A stretch of 64,000 bases of DNA. It comes from Stropharia rugosoannulata (lineage: Eukaryota > Basidiomycota > Agaricomycetes > Agaricales > Strophariaceae). Each line of letters starts with the position of its first letter. The stretch's first letter is position 1. Location of the stretch: positions 806,001-870,000 of the forward strand of contig JANCIK010000007.1 of assembly GCA_028532985.1 (NCBI GenBank). Reading direction: 5' to 3'. The position numbers and the translations under genes are program-made. Of the stretch, positions 34,600 to 44,473 are shown piece by piece. The notes under the pieces are model-generated. The model worked only from the letters and a program-made list of their open reading frames with translations, made no database searches and had not been told where the DNA came from.

Positions 34600-36522
34600 A
34601 TGTCCTCAGCCATTCCCGTGAGTATCCTGTCGAATTCCAGAGATTCTCCAATAATCGCGTTTTTATCTATACAGACACGTCGTGTAACGAGGACAACGCG
34701 GGCCACTTCTGTGAAGGAGAACGAGAATGTAAACCCTCGCCCTACGCGAGCTTCGACGCGAACAAAACCAATATCTGCCGCATCTGGAGTGACGGGAGTC
34801 GTCGGCGGAGTCACCCGCGCGACAGCTGCTTCAAGAGCCAAATCAAATGGAGTTCCCGACTCAAAGGTAGACATTCACGCCGGAAAGCGAAAGCGTGAAG
34901 CATTGGGGGAGGTGACTGTTACGAACAACAAAGCCACTTCAGCGGCGGGCAAAGGCAAGGAGAAGGAAAGCTTCGACGGCGTGGTCATCAAAACCAAGGC
35001 TACTGTTACCCGCCAACCGTTGCGTACTGTGGCTGGGGCGCGTCAAACGACGTCGACGGTCACTATTACCGCAACAGCCATTCCCAAAAAATCGACGACA
35101 ACAAAGGATGCCAGACCAACCCAACCCGTTGCTTCGGTAGATGACGAACACGCGATGGCCATTGATGCTCCTGCACTTTTGCCAAGCATTGCGGTCCGCA
35201 AGTCGAATATAATTAAAGACTCGCGACGCACTTCTTTGAGATCAGCAGGTCCCGTAGCTCCACCACCACCTGAGGACGACCCTGAAGAAGATCAACCAGT
35301 GCACAAGAAACGCCGCACATCGTCAGTAGGCCCAGAAGATGAGTTTCATGTAACCGAAGAGGACCAACTTCAAGCAGAGGAGGATGCTCACAACGCTCGT
35401 TTGGCTGCCGAGATGGAGGCGTTTGCCAACGAGGAAGAAGCTGATCCAGAACAATCAGGCTGGGATGACCTTGACGCCGACGACATTGATGACCCTCTCA
35501 TGGTCAGCGAATATGTTCAAGACATCTTCGAGTACTTGAAGCAAGTGCAGGTGCGTCAGCTGGCGTCATATCAAATCTTGTATTAATTTTGTGACAGCTC
35601 ACAACCATGCCTAATCCAAATTATATGGAAAGTCAAAAAGAGCTCGCCTGGAAAATGCGAGGAATTTTGACAGATTGGCTCATCCAAGTGCACGTCCGTT
35701 TTCGCCTGTTACCCGAAACGTTGTTCCTTTGTGTTAACATCATCGATCGCTTCCTTTCCGCACGTGTCGTTTCGCTGGCGAAACTTCAACTTGTAGGAGT
35801 GACCTGCCTGTTCATCGCTGCCAAATTTGAGGAGATTGTTGCACCGTCTGTGTCACACTTCCTCATGTGCGCAGACTCTTCGTACACTGAGGCAGAGATC
35901 CTCATGGCGGAGCGTTACGTCCTCAAAACGTTAGACTGGAACTTGAGCTACCCTAACCCTGTTCACTTCCTGCGCCGCATCAGCAAAGCGGATGACTACA
36001 ATGTCAAAGTCAGGACGCTGGGCAAATATTTACTTGAGATCGGCGTTGTCGAATGGAGGTTAATTGCCGCTCCTCCTTCGTTGCTAGCCGCCGCCGCTAT
36101 CTGGTTAGCACGTTTAGCTCTAGGCATGGAGCAATGGGTTCGTTTCACTTTGATTCTAATTATATCTGTTCTAAAAATGAACTAGACGCCCAATCTGGCC
36201 CATTATTCATCGTACCGGGAAAGCGCCCTTATCCCAACAGCAAATTTGATGCTCAACTACATCCTCAAACCAATTCGGCATGAGTCTTTCCACAAGAAAT
36301 ACGCCGGAAAGCGGTACTACAAGGTACGTTTGTTCACGTTCTTTCAAGACCTGTCTAACTCTTGAACGTTAGTCGAGTATATACATGAGGGAATGGGCCC
36401 TTGAACGATGGGCGGAGAGCACTCAGGTCGACCTATCGAAAGATCTTATACGGCTGAAGGCTGCTATCAAGATCGACAGATTAGCTATGGAAGCATTGCA
36501 TGAAGACGAAGAAGAAATATAA
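34600..36522 (+). CDS. B-type mitotic cyclin
   Basis: ATG at 34600; the first intron (about 34618-34673, GTGAGT...ACAG) is a multiple of three and happens to be open. The N-terminal region has a KEN box in VKENENVN and a destruction-box-like RKREALGEV. The cyclin box follows: EYVQDIFEYLKQ, MRGILTDWLIQVH (the MRxILxDW signature), LCVNIIDRFLS, FIAAKFEE, LDWNLSYPNPVHFLRR; and a C-terminal cyclin fold with YAGKRYYK. Stop TAA at 36520-36522; about 560 residues. B-type cyclins activate Cdk1 for mitotic entry and are destroyed by the APC/C through the D- and KEN-boxes, both visible. The long basic linker (34860-35330) is variable in the family. Confidence 0.92.
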
Positions 36523-37444
36523 ATAATTCCTTTGGCTCATTCCCTTCCCCTCGCATCCAATCTATCCTGTTCTGTCATTCTTCCTGTTCTGCGCTTTCTA
36601 CGCCTTCCTTGGAGGAGCCGTTTCTATTATTTATTATTCATTCTCCACAGACCTATTCTGCCTCTGATCACCAATGTACTTCAAGTTCCGGCACACCGCC
36701 TGTCCAAGGACCTTATTGTAATTCCATTCCATACCCATCATAACAAATCATATGTCCAGTGACTTCATCCATCCATCTGTTTTCGTTTTTCTGCATCGAA
36801 TCATGTCTTTTTCCTCGTTCAAACTATCTTCATGTCAATGTTATAGATCCAAGCAACATTATGCGCATTGGTTTTTGTCCATTATGTTTTCCCATTGAGG
36901 GTGTTTGCTGTATGCGTTTTTGATCACCCGGGTCGGTCGCATGTCCTTGCCATTCATGATCTCTATGGTTTGACCAGGATATGTCAGCACCTTCCCCGTT
37001 CCTTCTGCCTCGTGAATTGCGCGAGGTCGCCGGCGATTCATGTGCATTTGATTTCACCCCCTGGCATGCTCTTGCTTTTGTCGTCAATTAAAAAGTTATT
37101 TGATTATGCCTCCTTCCCCCAACTTTCCTCTCTTATTTATCTTGTTATCGAAATGTCAGTACTTCAGTATTGGATTGCTTTGAATTTTCTTTCTATTGCT
37201 GTATGATATGGAATTAATTTTATGCAAAAAAAAAAAAAGAGGAATAGATGATGAAGAATGTACAATGTATCTATGTTGAAAACGAGAGCTCGACGTATCA
37301 ACGCTTGCATTCGGGAAGACCGTGTCAAGCCGTAGACATGGATCATCTTACTAAACAGTTGTTTTGAAAGAGTGGCCACTGTAATGTGTACTTATTGTAT
37401 GATAGAACACATTACAGTAAAAAAGAATGAAAATATATACTACA
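36523..37444. other. 3' region of cyclin B and AT-rich spacer
   Basis: Pyrimidine-rich 3' UTR sequence, then a 13-base A run near 37225. No gene is supported. Confidence 0.45.
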
Positions 37445-39128
37445 TTATCATGCACTCAACTGCAAAAAACCAGTGTCATACCAAGTTAGTTGTTCTTTCC
37501 CAGTCTACTTTGCCATCACTTCCGTGTTTGACAGCAAAATAATTACTAATGAATGGCTTTTTGTGCATAACTTCCATAACCTCTTCTTTGTTGATGTGGA
37601 TGTACCCCAGTGTCACTATTTTCACAGCATATACCTGTGCAATATTGTAGTGTGCAGAATATACTCCAGGTGAGTGTGTTCAAGAAAGTTTGGTATCAAT
37701 ATGCACTAGGCACAGTGAGGGTTGAGAAGGTTAACAGTGTGTTAGCAGCAGCTACTTGAGTAAGGATATTGAGCAGCATACCTTTTCTGAAACTATATCC
37801 TTGGCAAATACATTCAATGCAAATGCATTCCAGAGTCCATCCATATCAATGGAGAGGTAGCATAAATTCTCCTGCAAGAGTGACAGTTGGGTGTGCCACC
37901 AGGAGAGGTCTTTTCTTCTGCAATAGACAATTGAAAGACTCCTCAGATGGGGGTAACATTTTTAAATTCTAGAAACATTTCAGGATGACAGAATTCATGG
38001 TCAAGGTTTACTGTATTCCATATCACAAATGCATGCTGTATATTGTTGGAATGCATGAGGAGGGGAAAGAATCCCAAAACTTGTTGATGTTCTCCATAGA
38101 TCAACACTAGATTTGGGTGGCATAGACATAATGAATCAGGGTTGTGGTAATGGCATGCATAGAGGAGCCCTCTTTGGACTACTTTATAGATTCTAAGGTC
38201 CAGCTCCTTCAACACAGGGAATAAAAAGCCAAAAGTGCCAACTATATCATTGTCCCCTAGATTTAGATTCATGACATTCAGGAATACCAGACTATTGAGA
38301 CTTGCAGAGCAAGGTGCTTCTATCAGTACTTTGCACATGTCCCACCCACTGATAGTCAATGTGGTTACTGATTTGCTAAACAAACCTAGAATGCGCCCAA
38401 CTCCTCTGCTGGTAATTAATAGGTGTGAAACTATTGCTAAATCATAATCATTGTCATTAATTGTGTTGCTTTTAACAAGGATGACCTTCAGCTTGTCAGA
38501 AGTGGTTGTTATCAGGTTGGATGCCTCTCCAAGCTAGTCTCGCAGTTAGCATCTACAAGGAATAACTCCAGGGAGGTGAGATTAGGCTTGGATTAGGCAG
38601 TGTCAAAATCATATGCACTGTGAGGGGCTGAGGCTGGCCCCTCGTGAAAACAAGAATACCACAAGGTTTAGAACATAGATGCACAAGAAGTGACATATTC
38701 ACCAAAACAATCAGAAACTACTATTGAAAACCAAAAGAACAAGATGTAGCACAAAATATGAAGATTGAGATATGAAGATGCAAGTTTATTCAAAGATATG
38801 AAATATGTACATGATGAAACAAGAAGACAAGCTCAAGGAAGATTCAAGATGTTATTACAGGCTCAATGGCTGATCAAGAGAGATAACAGCATCAGAGCAA
38901 TATTGGACTTCTGATGCTAACAACATCAGATCAATATTAACAATCTGATGTAACTATGGATCCACAAGGGAGTCAATCACAAGGAAATACTCATCTATAT
39001 GACCTGGGACAAATATGGTGAAGATTTCTGACAATATGCAGGCTTGTGGTAACAGAAAGCAGAGGACTTTTGACACAAACACAAGGGGCATAGATGTGGA
39101 AAGAGGGACAGGAGAGATGTATGTTTAG
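37445..39128. other. CpG-depleted relic block
   Basis: Across nearly 1.7 kb I find only about four or five CG dinucleotides, while flanking sequence has many; TG and CA are abundant. An open frame on the minus strand at 37943-38383 encodes Leu-rich sequence (for example FPVLKELDLRIYKV) reminiscent of F-box/leucine-rich proteins, with no start context or complete domain. The pattern fits an old repeat or pseudogene that was cytosine-methylated and deaminated. The block ends where a fresh LTR begins. Confidence 0.6.
37943..38383 (-). pseudogene. Leucine-rich (F-box-like) gene remnant
   Basis: 146 codons open on the minus strand inside the CpG-poor block, with Leu/Val-rich periodic segments and phrases such as LKELDLRIYKV typical of fungal F-box/LRR proteins. 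An F-box was not found upstream. It could be a remnant of a host or element gene; the assignment is weak. Confidence 0.3.
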
Positions 39129-39150
39129 AGCGGACATGGATATGATCCGG

Positions 39151-40365
39151 TGAGAGGTCTACTGCGTAGGTAGACTCGAAATCGCGAAACACCACACACG
39201 CACACACCCAGCGGAGCAAGATCCTATCCCTTAGATCGAGTGAACGCCCTCAACTAAACGGCTAGTATAATCTATGCTCTGCTCTGGTTCCCGTTCTGGG
39301 CGTGCGATGCGCGCACCTCGTGTCCTCTAGTCTTTGTAATAGCAAGTAGTGCCTGCAAGTTCATTTGTAAGGAGGGGTTTTAATTCTAGTAAATCTTGGA
39401 TAGAGTCCGGTTGCTAGTGGCGTGCACTAGGCAAAATGATAAATGAAAATAAGATGTTTTTAGCGAACAGCTTCGCTGCGTGCACTTCCGGGTCCGGTGA
39501 CCTCGTGCGATGTGCAGACTCTCCAAAGTCCAACAATCCCAAGACTCTTCAAAGTCTTTCACCCGGCGGTGCAGTCTCACAGTCTAAACACTACAGTGCG
39601 AGTTTCCGTACACGGTTGTACTGACTCCTCACTGAGCTCTCCAAATGACCCGGTGGCCAGAAGCTATCCAAAACTCCTATGATTCACAAACACTTCACAG
39701 TTAAAACCCTAACAAAAGCTAAACACAGCCCGCTGACGGCCTGGGACAGAACCCAGCACACAGATCTAGTGGGTAGACAATTGCTTAGATTACTATAGAC
39801 AAGGATACAGGTTTATATGCGATGCATGCATGTGTACTAATGATAAGGTAAAGTAAATACTAGCAACACATGGCCAAAGGTCCGTGCATCGCATCCAGGC
39901 TTCCCTTTAGTGTTCCAGCCCCTTGGCATTCGCTGCGTGCATGTCGTTCGTTCCCTCGGGCTTTTGCGCGTCTTTTTGATGTGCGCCGCCACGGTCACAT
40001 GATGTGTGGACTTAGGCAAATTCTGCCTTTGTGATGCACGCACATGAGATGCGCGCACAGCCCTTCACACCGCCCTTGGTATTCGCTCAGCTGTACTCAC
40101 ACCACACTTCGCGGGTGCTTAACCGTTCTACGCCTCTTCAATCGCTCGCACGGATGGCCAGACTATGCACTTTAGACTGTGCAGCTCGCTGACCGATCCC
40201 TCTCGCGATACAGTGCGCGCAGGCGCTTATCATCATAAGGCGCGCTGATAGCTATGGACTACGAATCAGGCTCAACTCTAGTCTCTCTGTGTTTTCCCGT
40301 GCGCAGCTATCCCACTAATGAACCTTCTGACTGTTTACACCCATAGCCAAAAAGCAGCCCTATCA
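39151..40365 (-). repeat. Gypsy LTR, minus orientation, 3' LTR of a truncated element (element M)
   Basis: It begins TGAGAGGTCT and ends CCCTATCA, i.e. TG...CA, 1,215 bases. It is a near copy of 48432-49642 in the same orientation. Its central part (LTR segment around CTAGATCTGTGTG on the other strand) is related in reverse orientation to the LTRs at 42874 and 63028. On its right side, read on the minus strand, lies a purine tract directly before the LTR, so this is the 3' LTR of a minus-oriented element whose internal region extends to the right. Confidence 0.8.
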
Positions 40366-40385
40366 TCTCCCCCCCACTAAAATCT
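40366..40385 (-). promoter_or_regulatory. Polypurine tract of element M
   Basis: Read on the minus strand, a run including TTTTAGTGGGGGGAGA sits directly before the LTR start TGATAGGG. The comparable tract ATTTTTAGTGAGGGTGAGA precedes the LTR at 63028, and the preceding TTGACTGAGGACAGTCAA is shared too. A polypurine tract primes plus-strand DNA synthesis. Confidence 0.7.
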
Positions 40386-40976
40386 TGACTGTCCTCAGTC
40401 AATTCCAGATGTGTGCATCGCTTCTATAGTAGCAGTCCACTATTTTTCACATCCTACTGTGTCCCGGCTCCGTTACTGCCATCTGTGGCTACCCAGAGCT
40501 CCCCTCTTCCATCATTCTGTCTCTATTTGGCGCCCTGGTTCCCTTCTTTTTGGGTATTCTTTACTGAGATTCTGCCGAACTAGACTTGTTTTAGAGCAAC
40601 CCTTTCTTTCCTGCGCGCACCGCGCCTATCGTTGTTTTCTAATTCCTTACTCATAATGGTCCCATCATTACTATTTTCGAGCCAGCCTATATCCCCTCTC
40701 GAGTCACCTTCCTAATCAGGCCTTTCCTTTCCCTTTTCTGGACCCTGCTAGTTCTTCCCTTTTACTGTACGCTATTCTAGTATGTTGCCGGTAAGCTTAT
40801 TCGACATGCGCTCATTGCTGTTCAGCTTCTCTCATGCTCCAGAATTTTCTTCCCCTATTCCTTCCTACCCTATATATAATCGGCTGTTCATGCTACCTCT
40901 CCTTCCTCCCTCTCGTTCTCTTTTTATCCCACTCGTCTTCCTCTTTTACTTCTCCAAACTGGACCACAAGACGTTT
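40386..40976. other. Promoter and leader of antisense gene Y copy 1
   Basis: About 590 bases of element M between its polypurine tract and the first ATG of the opposite-strand gene. CT-rich, with a TATATATA box at 40871-40878 about 100 bases before the ATG. Confidence 0.5.
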
Positions 40977-42873
40977 ATGGGTTTCAGGAAGGCCTTCTCT
41001 TTCATCGCGCAGCGCACCAATGGTGTCGACTGCTTCCACCGCCTGCGCCCAGCCCTTACCAATTTCGCCGTGCTCGAAGACTTAGGCGACCTTGACATTC
41101 TTGACGCTGCCCAAGCATTGCTTTTCAACAGCTATTGGGACGCACTGGGCACGGGTCTCACAGCGCATGTCCTAGCTTTTCCTCAGGACCTTTCCCATCA
41201 TGCTGGCATTCGAGAACTTGCCCTTATTCTTTCTATTCTGAGCCTGAATGATAGCAAGGCCTCCTTCGGTTGGGACTCACAGGACCCCCCTAGGCGGGCA
41301 GTGTGGTTCTCAGAGCCCACCCACGAACCGGTGCCCCCTTTTCTTTCTTCATTTTTCTTCTTCACCCCACTTACATTCAATGCGCGCTTCTCGTTCCCTA
41401 GCTTCTCTCGTACCAGGGGGCTTTCGCCACCGCCTTCCTTCCGCTCTGGGTTCCTGGAGACGAGCCTGAGCCTCATCTTCAATGTGTGCCCTTGGCGTCG
41501 ACTGGACCCGATGTAGCAATGGGAGAGTCCTCTGGAAGCGGGACAGTTATGGAGGCCACCCCTGCACCTCCCATTGAAGAGAGGCGCACCTCGCCTTCGT
41601 CAACTCCACCCCCTCCTTCTCCAGACCCCGCGCCCACCGAGCCCACTCCTGCCGTGCCTGCAAAGCGCAAGCGCACCTCGCCTTCACCGACTCCACCTCC
41701 GCCGTCCCCGGACCCTGTCCCCCTCCCAAGTCCAATCCCTGCGCCCCCTCCTAGTCAAGCGCAGGCACTTGTCGCTCCCACTGGCTCTAAGCCTTCTAAA
41801 CGCAAGCGCGCCTCACCTGTCCCCATTTCTTCCCTGCCCGTGCCCCCCGTTCCTATGGCTAAGCGTACGCGCTCCACAGCCGCTGACCCTGGTAATGTTC
41901 TTTTGATTACGGGACTCCTCCTTCTTCTTGACGCTTTTACAGTGATTCAAGAGGCCGTTGCTGGTCCTTTGCGTACGTGCCCATCCGCCCCTCCTCCCAA
42001 GAAACACGCGTCGCGCACTAAAGTGGTGCCTTTGGAGGTGGTCCCCAGTGGTCTCCCCGAGCTTCCTCGCCTGGTCGGCGTGGACAGCTCAAAAGTTGCC
42101 TACCAGTCAACCTATCCCATCTTTAACCTTCTCCCCGGCGTCTATTCAGCTTCGCTCGCCCTGGCTGGCAAGCCTTTACCTGACGCCATCCAGATGCGCC
42201 AGTTGCCTTCAGAAGAGCAGCTGAGCGCTGCCGTGATCGTACGTTTTGTGTTTCCTTTCAAAATTTTGTATTATCTAACTCTTTCAACACTAGCCCGGGT
42301 TTTCTTGTTCTCTTTGCGGGCGCCCTCAAGACGAATCTTCTGACACCACTTCTCACAAGTCATTTTGTCTCCTGCGCGGTCCTGGCAGGAAATGCACCAG
42401 CTGACGCTTGAGCAATCAGGGCCCTTGCCTCCATACAATGACTAGTGTTGAACTCGACAGTGCCCTTGAGGGGACTTCTGGTTGGCATCGGACTTCTCCT
42501 CATGGTATGCGTGCATCTTTTATCTTTTCTTTCTATTTTACTGACTTTCTCTTCTTTTCAGAGCTTCAAGCTTCCTTCGCCCGTCTCGAGGCCTATGGTC
42601 AGCAGGCGCGCGCCGCGGAAGAGTCCCGCCGAGGCCTTCAGCGCCTTTACTTTGCAGAGCTGATCCAGCTCGTCCAGCTCGCACAGGCTATGGCTGCGAC
42701 CCTCCCCACAAATGTCATGATCGGTGCGCGCTTCTCTGATTGCGAGACTTTTGACACGTTGCGTCATATGGATCTCTCGGCTCTCTGCGCGTCCTACGAT
42801 GCTCTGTGCCAGCCTCTGGACCCCGACCATCTGGTCGACTTCGTTCCCTCTTCCTCCTTTTACAATCCTGCGC
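40977..42873 (+). pseudogene. Antisense accessory gene Y, copy 1 (in element M, truncated and with a stop)
   Basis: Opposite in strand to its host element. ATG 40977, then an N-terminal helical block with FHRLRP and GIRELALILS, a Pro-rich region with repeated KRKR(T/A)SP units (41640-41830), a conserved block KVAYQSTYPI...LALAGKPLPDAI, an intron, a Cys-rich segment CSLCGRP, and a C-terminal helical block LIQLVQLAQAMAATLPT and RFSDCETFDTLRHMDL. The same blocks, in order and with the same intron positions, occur in copy 2 at 58389-62599. Here a TGA at 42402-42404 interrupts the Cys-rich exon, and the 3' end is replaced by the LTR inserted at 42874. No known family was recognised; a zinc-binding regulatory protein is a guess. 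Confidence 0.6.
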
Positions 42874-44288
42874 TGACAGGCCTGCGTTTACACCAGGACT
42901 GTAAGTGGTCACAGTGGGCGTCTTGGGCTGGAGTGCAGGGGTGCAGCGGAGCGGTGACTAGCCTGGTCAGCCGTCTCAGCACTCAGCGTGTGCATCACAA
43001 ATCATCACGCGTGTGCTCAGCGGGCGATTGTGTGGGGTTCAGCGGACTGTACAGGCCACAAGTACACAGTTGAAGTACCCGGAATAGCTGTCAGCGGAGC
43101 ACATAACAGTTACTGTCTTCTCAGCGGGAGACAGGAGTACAGCTGAGCGGAGAATATCAAAGGCGACGAGCAGGACTGTGTGTAGACGGCGTCTCAAAGG
43201 GGCTCAGCGGAACACATTACAAAGGCGAAATTTGCCTAAGTCCACTCGTCAGGTGACCATGGTGCGCGCGCTGGAGCGTGTGATGCCCGAGGGAATGAAC
43301 AATGCACACAGCACGGACTCCGCTGGGGAACTTTGGCAACGGTAACCAGACCTCAATAACCAAGAAGGAACCGCTCAGCGGAGTTTAACGGCGTCTCTCG
43401 GCGGAGGCTGGCCACACAACGGGGTCAGGTCGCGCTCAGCGGAGTAGCCATCAAAACGCCCAGCGGAGGCACATGCGCTCAGCAGACCTTTGGTCCGGCG
43501 TTGCTAGTATTTACTCTCCACCTAAATTAGTACACAGCACGCATCTATATAAACTTGTAATTGTAACTACGGAAATCAAGCAATTGTCTACCCACTAGAT
43601 CTGTGTGTTGGGCTCTGTCCCAGACCGTCAGCGGGCTGTGTTTAGCTTTTGTTAGGGTCTTTACGGTGAAGTGTATTGTGAATCATAGAAGTTTTGGATA
43701 GCTTCTGGCCACCGGGTCATTTGGAGAGCTCAGCGGGGAGTCAGTGCAACTGTGTACGAAAACTTGCGCTGTAGTGTTTTTGTGAATTGAGACTGCACCA
43801 CCGGGTGAACGAGGTTCTGGATAGCCTCAGCGGAATAGGACTTTGGACAGTCCCAGCGGAACGACTTTGGATAGTCAGCGGAGCGAGGCACAATTGGGAA
43901 TACCAGCTTCTGTGAGCATCTGCATCGGTCACCGGACCTCAAACCCACTCAGCGGAATAAGCCCCGCAGAGCCACCATCAAAGCTATACATTACTATCGA
44001 TACCCTGTGCTCAGCAGAGGTTGCCCAGACATTAATCTGAGACTTCTAGAATTAAACCCCTCCTTAAAACGAACTTGCAGGCACTGTACAGCAGACATCT
44101 GGACTGAACTCACAAGACTCTTAAAACATCACAGTCCGCTCAGCGGAGAGGACCAGGAGAAGCATAGACATCTATAATCCGCTTAGCTGAAGAGCGTCGC
44201 TCGATCTAAGGGATAGGATCTCGCTCCGCTGGGGTTGTGTGTGTTGTGTTTCTTGTGATTCGAGTCTAGCCCCGCGGCAGACCTCTCA
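42874..44288 (+). repeat. 5' LTR of element P
   Basis: Starts TGACAGGCCTGC and ends GACCTCTCA (TG...CA), 1,415 bases. Copy at 63028-64000 (incomplete). A TATATAAA box at 43546-43553 is a likely promoter. The LTR is full of the words CTCAGCGG and CCGCTCAGCGG. Its distal part is related to the LTRs at 39151 and 48432 in reverse orientation, but the first 600 bases differ, so it is a separate subfamily. Confidence 0.88.
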
Positions 44289-44290
44289 TC

Positions 44291-44309
44291 TGGAGCCCAC
44301 TGCGAGGGG
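44291..44309 (+). promoter_or_regulatory. Primer-binding site of element P
   Basis: Two bases after the LTR comes TGGAGCCCACTGCGAGGGG. It has the form expected of the complement of a tRNA 3' end (TGG pairs with CCA). The tRNA identity was not determined. Confidence 0.6.
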
Positions 44310-44473
44310 TAGGTTCAGAAATCTCATATAGTGTTTCAGGGACCACGGCTTAGCGCCTATTACAAAACATTTCAAAAATTTCAAATACAACGGGGACGAG
44401 TAACAAGCAAGGCAAATTTCCTGCACCGTCGTCGCTAGCAGAACCAGCGGAGGCTAGACCATCATTTGGTATA

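Noticed and set aside
34618..34673. VSILSNSRDS... stretch near the cyclin start
   Set aside because: It is an intron of length divisible by three with clear GTGAGT and ACAG ends, so it stays open by chance.
40782..40976. N-terminal hydrophobic extension of gene Y copy 1
   Set aside because: It contains the TATA box and CT-rich leader; homology with copy 2 begins only after the ATG at 40977.
43741..43948. Small minus-strand frames in the LTR
   Set aside because: Repeated identically in each LTR copy as non-coding sequence; no evidence of translation.
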